64,000 bases of DNA from Panorpa germanica (lineage: Eukaryota > Arthropoda > Insecta > Mecoptera > Panorpidae), in NCBI GenBank assembly GCA_963678705.1, contig CAVMBN010000126.1:1-64000 (forward strand), read 5' to 3'. Positions 23,504 through 33,699 of this stretch are shown one piece after another. The notes beneath the pieces were generated by a model. It had not been told where the DNA came from. It made no database searches and saw only the letters and a program-made list of their open reading frames with translations. A program made the translations under genes and the position numbers. How positions within the stretch are numbered: position 1 is the stretch's first letter; each line of letters begins with the position of its first letter.

Positions 23504-26224
23504 CTATCGCGGACCTAAAGTTAGGTCTATTGGTTGATATCGCCTAAATCTGCGGGGTTCCCTGTTGTCACACACGTTCAGTTGATGCGCCAACGCATTG
23601 GGATGGTTGATTAATCTATCACTATATTTTGTGCTGGATATGTATATTTCATCTTTGATGGATGCTATTGGGATGTCTTTCTGGATGACTTCGTTAGTGA
23701 CGTAGTATGGTGCATCTACAATGAGTCGTAGTACTTTGTTTTGAAATCGCTGGATTATGGCTATATTGGAGTTGCATGCAGTGCCCCAAAGCTGAATTCC
23801 GTAAGTCCAGATGGGTTTCAGAATGGTTTTATATATAAGTACTTTGTTGTCCAGAGAGAGTTTTGACTTTCGACCAATTATCCAATACATTTTCCTGATT
23901 TTAAGACCAAGCTGCTTACGCTTTGTAAAAATGTGCTTTTGCCAGGTAAGCCTTCTGTCCAAATGTATACCGAGATATTTGGCGTCATTGGATTGTGGAA
24001 TTACACAATTATTTATTTTCACATGCGGGCAAGTTTCTCTGCGCGTGGTAAATGTTACATGCGTTGATTTACTTTCGTTTGCTTTTATTCGCCATTTCTT
24101 GAGCCATTCTTGAATCATATCAAGGTTAGTCTGTAGATTCCGTGATGCCAATACTAGGTCTGTGTGTGATGCTAATATAGCAGTATCGTCTGCAAACGTA
24201 GCAACGGTAGTTTCTGTTGTAGTTGGCAAATCGGAAGTATACAGAAGGTATAGTGTGGGTCCTAAGACACTTCTCTGAGGGACTCCTGACTGGATGGGTT
24301 TCAATTCAGTGCATTCGCTACCTATTTTAACCATGAAGTTCCTATTAGTCATATATAATCTCAATAGTTGATAATCTTGGTACGGAAGTATTTTTTTCAG
24401 TTTATATTAAAGACCTATATGCCACACTTTGTCGAAGGCTTGGGCTATGTCTAGAAAAGCTGCTGAGCAATATCTTTTGGCATTTAAATCTTTATTAATT
24501 GTGCTAACCAACCGATGTACTTGTTCTACAGTACCGTGCTTATTGCGGAAGCCAAATTGATGTTCGGGAATTAGCTTTTTTTCATTAATGATACATTTTA
24601 ACCTCTTAACGTATATTTTTTCAAATAATTTCGATAGTATCGGCAGTAAACTAATGGGCCTATAGGAAACCTCTTCCGGTTTTTTCCGAGGTTTCGGAAT
24701 CATAATTATTTAAGCAACCTTCCAACTACTAGGATAGTAGATGGTTCTAAGAATTGCATTAAAAATGAAAGTAATTAGTTTTATACTTTTCTTAGATAGT
24801 TCGAATATTTTCTTTCCTGTGATTAGGTCAAAACCGGGTGATTTCCTAATATCGATTTCTTTTACTATTGTTTCCCAAGTTTCCTTGGTTGCAATTTTTT
24901 TATGAGGAAAGTCCATTTGGAAAGGGCTGTCCAGAAAATCCAAAATACCATTTTCTTCTTCTGCTGCCGTTTCTGAAGGATACGGTTTGAATACTTCCTG
25001 CAGATGATTAGCAAACATCGTAGCCTTTTCTTTATCATTCCTTGCCCATTTATTGTTGTCATCTTTGATAGGAGGGTTGTGTATCTCTGGTCTTTTCATC
25101 TTCCTTGTTGCTTTCCACAGCGATTACTCCGTAGCTTCCGATGGTGTTAAATTTTCAAGATATTCTTGAATACATTGGTTATTATGCTCCACTATCAATT
25201 CCTTTAGGCCTTTTATAGCTCTATTTAATTTTCTTTTATTAGCAGGTGATTTGCATAGTTGCCATTGTTTACGTAGATGTCTCTTCTCCATTATTTTCTC
25301 CTTAATGAGTAGGGGCACATCATTCTTCTTCCCTTGGATAGCTTTATGCGTGGGAGTAGCAAACTATGCTGCTTCTTGGATATTTCTAGTAAGGTGTTCT
25401 ACTGCTATTTTAATTTCCAGTTCAGTCTTCAGTGGTATACTTAACGAAATAGACTCATTTAGCTTTGATCTAAAAAGGTCCCAGTTAGTTCGATTATTGT
25501 GCAAGGATGGCCCAGTTTCTCTACTGCGTATTTCCTCGTATACATTAATAATCACCGGAGAGTGATCTGATGACAAATCTAAATAGGATTCCGCTTTACA
25601 CTTTTTCGGGTCAACACCTTTAGTGATACAAAAATCGATCACATCCGGAACTTTTTTTGCGTCAGAAGGCCAGTAAGTTGGTTCGTAAGTTGAAATTGAT
25701 CTTAGATTTTTAGCACTCATTGCTTTTACTAGTTCTTTACCCTTGGTATTAGTTATTCTCGAGCCCCATGTTGGGTGTTTGGCGTTATAGTCACCCCCTG
25801 CCACAAATTTGTTACCCAGTGTTTCAAAAAAGGTCACGTAGTGTTCCTTTTTGTTGTTGTGTTTTGGTGGACAAAAAATTGCTGAGATTGTTACTGGGCT
25901 AACTTCATTTTCAATAGTAATACTGGTGGCCTGTAAATAATCCATTGCAAACTTCTCTCTTTCATGATGTGCAATACTATCTTTTATAATTATTGCAGTT
26001 CCACCATGTGCCTTACCATCCGGATGTCTAGTGTGGTATATTTTATATTTTGGAATACTAATGTAGTGCCGTTCAGTGAAGTGGGTCTCTGATACCATCA
26101 TGATATCTATGTCTTGGTCAATTAAAAAAGTTTTTATTTCCCGAGAGTGTTGGTGTAAACCGTTTGCGTTCCAAATACATAATTTATACCTTTGTTGTTT
26201 ATAGTTTTGTTGTTGTACTGTCAT
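23504..26224 (-). pseudogene. Jockey-like ORF2: endonuclease and reverse transcriptase, four nonsense codons
   Basis: One continuous frame of 906 codons interrupted only by stops at 25366-25364 (TAG), 25126-25124 (TAA), 24712-24710 (TAA) and 24409-24407 (TAA); no frameshift. The first 286 residues are an APE-type endonuclease: WNANGL near the start, SETHF, GGDYNAKH, and a C-terminal SDHSPV. Then RT: SPGFDLI, WKVA, RPISLLPILSKLFEK, HQFGFRNKHGTVEQ, FLDIAQAFDKVW, SGVPQRSVLGP, FADD catalytic motif, and YLGIHLDRRLTW. The FADD aspartates are intact; the usual QGSVLGP has arginine in place of glycine. It starts at the ATG overlapping the ORF1 stop. Cannot make full-length protein without readthrough. 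Confidence 0.85.
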
Positions 26225-27249
26225 TAGGCCAATTTACTAACTACGACAGTAAGTAGGTTGAGCATCGTCCCCATCTGTTCCATGAGTCTGGCAAGCATTT
26301 CTTCAAGCTTAACCATATTGCTGACTGGTTGGGTGCTTGTTGGTACCGTTTGATCATTAAGAGCTCGGGCGTATGATACTCCAGTTCTTATTTGGCTTTC
26401 TAGGCTAGGTTGAGCTTGAGTTTGAATGTTCTTTTTTTCACGTAGTGAAGGCCATAATTTTTGTTGCAATTGTTTATAAACTTCACATCCTTTGTAGTTT
26501 GCAGGGTGATTTCCTCCACAATTAGCGCATTTTACTTGGTTGTCTTTTATTTGGCGGGAGCAATTTTTTGTCTCATGTTGCTCAGCACATTTTACGCATT
26601 TGTGTACTTTGCGACAGTATGCTTTAGTATGCCCAAATGCCTGGCATCTTGTACATTGTTGAATTACTCTTTTGGTACGTGGTGGTTCGCATTTAACAAT
26701 ATTATAGTCAAGTTTTTCTATGTTGTATACTTCTTTGTTGTTACCACTAGTTTTTAGGTCGACATAAAACATAGGTAGAGGTAATTTGGTGACTCTGTGT
26801 TTTATGTTATGAATGTTCACTGCTTCGTGTTCAAGACCCAAGAGCGCTGATTTTATTGCTTCCACCTCCGTTCCGTGGTGTAGGCCTCTTAGTACAAACC
26901 TAAATGTTTTCTCACTTTTTTGTCTGAAGGTGTGGTATTGGGTGTTTTTCTCATCCAACTCCTTTATAAGAGTTTTAAAGTGTTCAGCCTCAAAAACTTG
27001 AACTTTAATTGTTTCAAAGCCAGTGGATTTGACTGTATAATTACTCGTAATTTTTTGCATCAGTGTATGGATGAGTTGAATCACTCCTACCTTATATATT
27101 GTTACGGGTGGAGGTTTGGGTATAGTATTTACAAATTTAAAATAAAATAAATTATATCTTGTCACTTGCTTTAATTGTGTTATTTGTTTCAAGTTATTGT
27201 TTAAAATTATTGCATCAGAAAAGACCAAAATAACCATAAAAACGTACAT
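26224..27249 (-). CDS. Jockey-like ORF1, Gag-like nucleic-acid-binding protein
   Basis: Open frame of 341 codons. The C-terminal half has three zinc knuckles: CTRCQAFGHTKAYC (C-x2-C-x4-H-x4-C), CVKCAEQHETKNC (C-x2-C-x3-H-x4-C) and CANCGGNHPANYKGC (C-x2-C-x3-H-x6-C), the arrangement found in Gag of Jockey and R1 group elements. The middle (KPPPVTIYKVG, then FRFVLRGLHHGTEVEAIK) fits the RRM-like part of such Gag proteins. Its role is RNA binding in the retrotransposition particle. The stop TAA (26226-26224) shares bases with the ORF2 ATG, giving TAATG. Residues before about 40 are hydrophobic and atypical, so the annotated start is doubtful. Confidence 0.75.
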   Translation of the reverse strand: MYVFMVILVFSDAIILNNNLKQITQLKQVTRYNLFYFKFVNTIPKPPPVTIYKVGVIQLIHTLMQKITSNYTVKSTGFETIKVQVFEAEHFKTLIKELDEKNTQYHTFRQKSEKTFRFVLRGLHHGTEVEAIKSALLGLEHEAVNIHNIKHRVTKLPLPMFYVDLKTSGNNKEVYNIEKLDYNIVKCEPPRTKRVIQQCTRCQAFGHTKAYCRKVHKCVKCAEQHETKNCSRQIKDNQVKCANCGGNHPANYKGCEVYKQLQQKLWPSLREKKNIQTQAQPSLESQIRTGVSYARALNDQTVPTSTQPVSNMVKLEEMLARLMEQMGTMLNLLTVVVSKLA

Positions 27250-28150
27250 ACTGAACGTTGACCTAGTAAACCCTTAATACATAGATGCGTATAGACATAC
27301 ATATCTTCATATGTCATTCGACCCTAACTTACTATAAAAATAGTAAACAGATGTGCAGCATTCATCCCTAATCTTGTGTTACGTTAACAAGCAATAGAAA
27401 TATAACCTAGTATTCTAAAACACTATTTAATCTTAGTATGTCAAACTGAATGACCCTTACATTAAGATAATGCTATATAAATAAATACATATACTTTAAA
27501 TTATATATCTAATTCTGTATATACACCTGCACATAAACATTTCATAGATTATAAGTTGAAATAAATACAACGATATTATCGTAATTATGCAGACACGGTA
27601 TTAGCATATTTAAGATAGATTGGATTACTATAGACTGGAATATTACATGTTTCTCATTTTTTGCTGCTTTGTTCAAATATTCAACTAAGAATATTCTATA
27701 GTTGAGTAATTGCAAATTATGTTGTTTTACTACTCTGACTAGAGTATTATTAAATATTTTATACAATTATTCTTACGAATTCGCAAAACTCGAAATATTG
27801 CACAGTAGTACTATCAATTCAACCGACTTGCAAAAACAGCTAAAATAAAATACCAATGCAACTAGGCATGGTTAAATTGCCCCATAATGTTGAGGAATTA
27901 CATATATATCAACAAATAATTAAAGTTCATACTTTGCAAGAGAGCTATATTTGTATTAGAAATACCTGTAGTCGAAGTATTTAAATATAATCAATATCAG
28001 GTAAATCCTTTACCGATATCCACTAAACATCCCCACGTTTAATCCTTTATTATCCCTACTTATCAATACATTTACATAAGTTAGGAGAGAAAAACTTATT
28101 TTGTTTTACCTAAACCAGCAACATAACAAAACAAAACAATCTTCCAATAA
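27250..28150. other. AT-rich DNA; nothing recognised
   Basis: No frame, repeat or RNA signature that I can support. Confidence 0.5.
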
Positions 28151-28165
28151 TAAACATAAATTGTT

Positions 28166-28559
28166 GTAAAGATTTAACCAAGAAGGAAGTCGAAGACATC
28201 GACCCACTGGATTTACACCACGCAAATCTAAACGACTTGAGTGACGCCACTAGAAATCTAGATGACATCAAAAGGAAACTGATTTGTGTAATAATAATTA
28301 TAGTGTTTTGTTATATAAAGAAAAATGCAAGTGTTCTAAAATTTGAAAAGGACAATTAAACGATAATTTGGGTGAACCTAATAATAAAAATTGTGTTTCT
28401 ATAAGTAATATATTTTCACCTTATTGTGTTAAAAGACAATCAAGTATTGTCAGGACAATAAGACATTCAAATGGTGAGACACCTGAGGATGATAATATTG
28501 TTAAAGACAATAGACTTAACTTTGGACTTATAATATGTTCATTCTCACTCAACGAATAA
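28166..28559 (+). pseudogene. Unrecognised small membrane-protein remnant, one frameshift
   Basis: A first frame reads CCKDLTKKEVEDIDPLDLHH, then DLSDATRNLDDIKRKL followed by a single hydrophobic segment, ICVIIIIVFCYI, and KKNASVLKFEK, stopping at 28357. A second frame overlaps it and continues GEPNNKNCVSISNIFSPYC and RQSSIVRTIRHSNGE to a stop at 28557. Read with one shift near 28345 this is a single polar-TM-polar protein of about 130 residues. Family unknown. It could be a real exon with a sequencing error, or a decayed copy. Confidence 0.3.
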
Positions 28560-29727
28560 TAACTTTAATTTTAATAAATATTAAATAGTAATTTTGTTTC
28601 CAAGTAATATTATTATTTTACAGAATCCTAACTAATTTAGATTTAGAATTTTATCTTAATATGTTAATCATATGTTAAACATTATCATAATTGTAATAAT
28701 GCATCTTTATACATACTATTTTTTATATTACTATATCAATTTTATTTAGTAAATCACAATTAATATTTTACTGATTTCTAATTGACCTAAAACATTGTAT
28801 CCTACTTTATTATGTTTAATTATTTTTATATATTATTTCTGTTATAACAATGAATTTTATGCTTACTATTTTACATTATCATAACTATTTTACTTTTATG
28901 TTTATTTATAGATCATTATAGTGACGTTACTTTGATATATCTTTAAGATATCTCATATAATAAATAATGTAATTATTTTTAATCTTAAGAGACTTGCACA
29001 AACCCTTATGTACGAATATGTTTATTTCATCCACTTTCATGAACACTTGTACTCCTTACAGAAACCATGTGGCTAACTACATTAAACATATTATCATGTA
29101 ATATGTTACATTAAAGAAAACATGTGAAAGTATATTCTTTAAGCTTGAAGGGAGGAATTTTATATCCTGGATATATTTAAAGCTAGAAGAGTATGATTTT
29201 CACATGAGTATCCTAATAAATCTGCAATGGTATGAGTATTCTAATAAATATGAAAAGTATTACGTCTAGGTTTAAGTTCCCAAAGCACTTATCTACTGAT
29301 AAGTCAAGTGTTCAAGTCAGTCTATTAATTTCATATATGAGAGCTGACTTATGTAAACATTCCCAGCTAGTTGTGTGGGCCTTTATCTTTTAAATCAGCC
29401 CTTGGAACTTTAGATAACAAAAGCTAGAGTAACAAGTTAGGATATGTTTTGTCTCACGCACTAAAGTTATCTATAAGGAAATCTTGTACTGAAGATCATT
29501 CACAGTCTATCCATCAAACTATTAACACTGAATAATCGATAGACTAATTGTTGGTTAAATTACTTATTATAACTAAATGTGAATCACTAATTCTAGTAGA
29601 ACTTTTATATATCAATAAAGTGTAAGTATATTGATAATATTTCTTTTATTATCCTGCAATAAAAAAATTAAACTAACTTTCAAGCTCTAAATGAATACCA
29701 AACTTTAAATTCAATAAGTCTGTTCGG
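28560..29727. other. AT-rich DNA; nothing recognised
   Basis: Low-complexity AT-rich sequence without a supported feature. Confidence 0.5.
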
Positions 29728-29761
29728 CCTAAACCTAAAAAAACCTAACCTAAAACCTAAC
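29728..29761. repeat. CCTAA-rich cluster, telomere-like
   Basis: Five CCTAA words within 34 bases, with A insertions between them (CCTAAA, CCTAAAAAAA, CCTAA, CCTAAAA, CCTAAC). TTAGG/CCTAA is the usual insect telomere repeat. The cluster is short and irregular, so an ordinary low-complexity origin is just as possible. Confidence 0.3.
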
Positions 29762-29892
29762 ACGCGTAATGAAAAATTCGTTTTTAAGTATAAAAACAAC
29801 TACAAATATAACGGGGGCACAGATAATTGTTTATTAAGTCTTTTACACAATGCAGAAGTACTTTAAACAAATAAACTAGCTTTAAAACTCTT

Positions 29893-29898
<6 letters not shown>

Positions 29899-29944
<46 letters not shown>

Positions 29945-29958
29945 TTATATATATATAT
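29899..29958. repeat. (AT)n microsatellite
   Basis: AT dinucleotide run of about 40 bases following eight T, then TTATTT and a second shorter AT run. Confidence 0.9.
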
Positions 29959-30708
29959 TGTTGTAAAAAGAGGTCGGATTGTCGTTCTAGAAGGAGATTA
30001 CTCAGCTTGGTAATACATTCCGCAGGGATGCTAGTTTCTGGTAGTAGATTCTTCTTATGACGATTTCCAACAACCAATTACGGTTGATAAGAATTAACTC
30101 TTTTAAGATGATTAACAGGATTCTTGTTAAGACGGTGTATTGTTGCAATTTGAGAATACTTGAGCGGTCTAAAGTATAACCTCGTTGCAACATACGACGG
30201 TTGAACAATTAGTATCTTTTAAATACTATTAATACAAACACTTTTATTAAAATATATCATTTATTCGTTGTAATATTATATCTGCATACTTAATTACAAT
30301 AGTATTTTATTAGATTAATAAAGATGTCAGATATAAAACAAAATGTAATTCTAAGTGTTATAATTTGATTAATAGATAAAACGTGCTTACTGTAGTACAC
30401 TTGATGTTACAATTGAGTTATTGTACGAACGAAGTTACAATTCGTAATGCATGGTCTGAGTGTCGTACAGTTTAATATATAATGATTTATTTCACATCAC
30501 AATACGCCAATACTGGGTTACCAGTATTAAAACAATATAAATCTCCACAGACCAGAGACAATATTTACAAGCGCTAAACTTAAACAATTATTCATTACAA
30601 TATTAATACTAATACTAAAACTGTTGACATAATATAATTCTTATGTAATAATTAACATTTATTATTATTAAAATAAAAGGTAAGTGCGACATATGCGTAC
30701 TTACAACA
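29959..30708. mobile_element. Candidate solo LTR, about 750 bp
   Basis: Begins TGTTGTAA and ends TTACAACA, a perfect 8-bp inverted terminal pair of the TG...CA type, and is flanked on both sides by ATAT (29955-29958 and 30709-30712), which would be a 4-bp target duplication. The inside is non-coding. No second LTR or internal coding region lies nearby, so a solo LTR of a Gypsy or BEL/Pao element is the best reading. The flanks are AT-repeat DNA, so the duplication alone is weak evidence. Confidence 0.4.
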
Positions 30709-31224
30709 ATATATACTCGTAGTTATATTTTTCAACACTGCTTTCCAGCTGTCAAACTTTTGTAAAAGCACTGATTTTAGGGTAAATTACCACAAAATTA
30801 AGACAAACTTAAATATTTTTCGTTAAAAGAAGTATTCATTTAATTTTTTTAATTTTTTTTCCGTAATTAATTTCTCACTTTTAATCACTTTTTTCACCTA
30901 AAGTAGCAGGAGATGATCTCACACACAGTAGATAGAGACAGTGAGTATCTCGTTAATCCCAAGAGATAGGAAATTTTTTTTTTCTCATTTGTCTTACATT
31001 TTACGGTACTTTCCGAGCGTTCGCTTATTATGTACCTTGCTAACTATTGTTTTTTATATTTGTACCAATCCGGAACAATTTGTATATTATACCAAATTGA
31101 TACATCCATACTATGTTTCTCGTACAATGTATTTTTAATAAGCTTATGTCAGGCGTTTGGTCGCAAACGTCCCTAACCACGGTAAGGTGATTTGACTTTT
31201 CCTTATCTAGCGAAATATGTCCTA
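30709..31224. other. AT-rich DNA; nothing recognised
   Basis: Contains T runs and a GC-richer patch at about 31150-31190, with no feature I can support. Confidence 0.45.
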
Positions 31225-31560
31225 ATCGATAGTGACACTACTTGTTGCAATCATAGATTGCAGCTTTTGTTTTGCTATCTTGACTTGTTGTCTCAAACAA
31301 TAGTGGCGCTACTTGTTACAATCATAGATTGTAAACTTTCGCTCTGCTATCTCGACAGATATCTCAAACAATAGTGACGCTACTTGTTACAATCAAAGAT
31401 TGTAAGCTTTCGCTCTGCTCTTTTGACTGGCAATATTGACTGACACTACTTGTTACAATTAATTGTAAACATTCGTTCTGCTATACCAGCCTTATGGTCT
31501 CATCGATAGTGACACTTTTTGCTGCAATCATAGATTACAAACTTTTGTTCAGCTATCTTA
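31225..31560. repeat. Degenerate minisatellite, about 70-75 bp period, with internal dyad
   Basis: Around five units share AATAGTG(A/G)C(A/G)CTACTTGTTAC, an AATC...GATT dyad and a (C/T)TTTCG(C/T)TCTGCTAT tail; starts near 31225, 31299, 31368, 31437 and 31503. In the best unit (31316-31334) the dyad is TTACAATC-ATA-GATTGTAA, a perfect 8-bp inverted repeat. Other units keep a weaker form. Confidence 0.7.
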
Positions 31561-32043
31561 ACCATTTAATGCAAGTGTATATTAAAAACTCCAAACTAAG
31601 TTTTATAAAAACCATTTTTATCCGCTGGAACCGCCTGAGCAGTCAGAAGATTGTGGGATCGTGTCTTATAAACTAATGTGGCAAAATCTTGGAAACTATA
31701 AAAACTCTCAACATTAAGTAAGAAGAACCTTAACGATGGCATCGTTTGAACCTTAAGTCTCTCACATAGAGTATACCTGGCCCTGGCGTAGAATTTACAA
31801 CGCCTCACTTGATAAATTATGGTCTAGGGTTCACCGCAGAGACAGAGTTCATTGGACTAGTTGCCCAATTCAATAAGCTTTGCGTTTATTGACCCTTGAC
31901 CTGTCAACATAAAGGAGACATAGAGACCCGGCCTAAACCACTTGTGTTGCAAAGCAAAATTAACGTCTTTGTAACCCAATACGTAGTTCTTCCTTTTTCT
32001 GTTTAGTCTTATCTGTCTTACCAGAGCTTGTGCATGTATGCAT

Positions 32044-33518
32044 TCATCTCTTTAGCAATACATTTGGTATCGTCTCAAACCTTTCTTCGACTGCCGCATT
32101 ATATTTAAATCCTTGAAATTTGATTTTGCAGTTCTTGCGTAACATATACTTAAGCGCCGCATAAATGATTTTTAAATCTTTAGGAATTCTTCCCGATATT
32201 ACTTTCAGCGCTTCTGTAGATACAGTTCTGCAACAACGCGTCATCGTCAATAACATAGTTCTTTGCATGGAGTTGAGCATTCTACTGGGCACTGCAAGGG
32301 TGGTCCTGTGGTACCATACTGAAGCACGATACACAACTATTGGCATAAATGCTCCCTCGTATAGTGTGGCCATTATTGCCGAGTTTAAGCCCAATTCTGT
32401 CATTGTAACACGCGAAAGGTGTGCCACAAGATTAGTCATTCGTTCCCTCAAGAAACGAATATGAAGCAGAAATGTTAATTTGCTGTCCATTATTATTCCT
32501 AAGTATCGAATACTCGTTACCATGCTGAATCAATGCCATTGATTTTAACTGTTGGATTACGATTCACACTAAGTTGACCCCTGAGCTGATGAAGGATGAT
32601 GATCTTTGTTTTACATGAAGATATAGCCATTTTGTGTAGCTTCAAGAAACTACACATTTTATCTGTAGCAGCTCGAGAACGGCTTTCTAGTTGTTCTCTA
32701 CTATTTGCACCGACAATGATCACTTTATCATCTGCAAAACATACGTTTACACAACCTTTCCAGTGAGAAACACGGTCTTCGTCGAATACCATGTTACAAA
32801 TTTCAGGGCCCATTACGGATCGCTGAGCACAACCTTTAGTTACCTGCCTTTCTATGGAACAGTAATCGGTTTGTAAAATTAATGTTCGACAATGAAAATA
32901 GTTCTTTATAGTGCAGTAGACGTTTCTAGAGGTTTTTGCCGGCCTAATTCTTCGAAGGGCACTTGGCCACAAGATATTGTCAAAGGCACGCTGAATGTCT
33001 ATAAAAATGTTGTCACCATACTTGTAAGTAGGGAATTAGGTCTATAAGAAGAAATGAGATCTTTTTTTTTTTTTTCACTTTTAAGGAACAGCCTGAACAG
33101 AGCTTTTTTCAAACACATTTCCTTAAGATAAGTATTATACATTCATACTATGTACTCAGGTTTAAGCTGGAAGAACTTAGTGAAAATTTATTCATCAATG
33201 ATCGTCATGATTTACATGACCTTGCGCTTTGCCTGGCTTGATCTTTAATATCGCCTCTTTAACTTTTTCAACGGTAAATTTACTTTCATTATTATGACCA
33301 CAATAGTTTCGATTCTCATAACGTATTGTCTCCTGTTCCATGCTTTTAGACGCCATGCCATCAGCAGGCGCATTGTGTTCCAAGATATATTTTAAGGTGG
33401 CATCAAGACCTACATTCTCTGCAGTGCCCTCAAAGATCTATAACGAATTAAAGATTTGCCCGCCACGCATCTAGTTCAGCGTCAATTTGTATATGAGACC
33501 CAATGGGTCGCTGTTTCC
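32044..33518 (-). pseudogene. R1-like non-LTR reverse transcriptase, fragmented
   Basis: Minus-strand pieces in order: GNSDPLGLIYKL (about 33510), AILKIKPGKAQG, EYIVCMYNTYLKEM, then after a deletion FIDIQRAFDNILW (about 33000), TKGCAQRSVMGPEICN, FADDKVIIV and KINGID. A frameshift near 32520 leads to SIRYLGIIMDSKLTF and the thumb/connection region (VWYH, LNSMQR, RCCRTVSTEALKVISG) to a stop at 32044. The GxxDPxGxxYKL and TVSTEALxVxxG patterns are typical of the R1 group. FADD is intact but the reading frame has a deletion, a frameshift and stops. No endonuclease or 3' end seen. Confidence 0.75.
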
Positions 33519-33523
33519 TACCA

Positions 33524-33524
<1 letters not shown>

Positions 33525-33568
<44 letters not shown>
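33525..33568. repeat. (TA)n microsatellite
   Basis: TA run of about 44 bases starting directly beyond the 5' side of the R1-like fragment, then an imperfect TA-rich stretch to about 33588. Confidence 0.9.
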
Positions 33569-33574
<6 letters not shown>

Positions 33575-33607
33575 CATATATATACCTATTCCAACATGCA
33601 GTGAACA

Positions 33608-33690
33608 AGCAGTGAAGGAAAGAGGTGGATAGGGGAAATAGAAGAAAAGAAATAAAAACAGGACAATAAATATCTGGTTTGCTAAAAGGA
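33608..33690 (+). mobile_element. Short 3' fragment of the array-type LINE
   Basis: GCAGTGAAGGAAAGAGGTGG followed by AAATAGAAGAAAAG, ACAGGACAATAAAT and CTGGT matches the end of ORF2 and start of the 3' UTR at 62560-62630 with few changes. It is a third location of this LINE family in the window. Confidence 0.7.
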
Positions 33691-33699
33691 AGTACTGGA

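Larger units (their letters stand above)
23314..27249 (-). mobile_element. Jockey-like non-LTR retrotransposon, near full length
   Basis: Read on the minus strand: ORF1 (27249-26224), ORF2 (26224-23504), a 3' UTR of about 160 bp, and a 27-base poly(A) tail (T run at 23314-23340). The 5' end is uncertain: the first 40 or so codons of ORF1 look unlike the family and may be host DNA read in frame, so the element could be truncated near 27120. No target duplication identified. Confidence 0.85.

Noticed and set aside
31225-31560. CRISPR-like reading of the dyad minisatellite
   Set aside because: Units are degenerate with no constant repeat/variable spacer alternation, and the context is eukaryotic.
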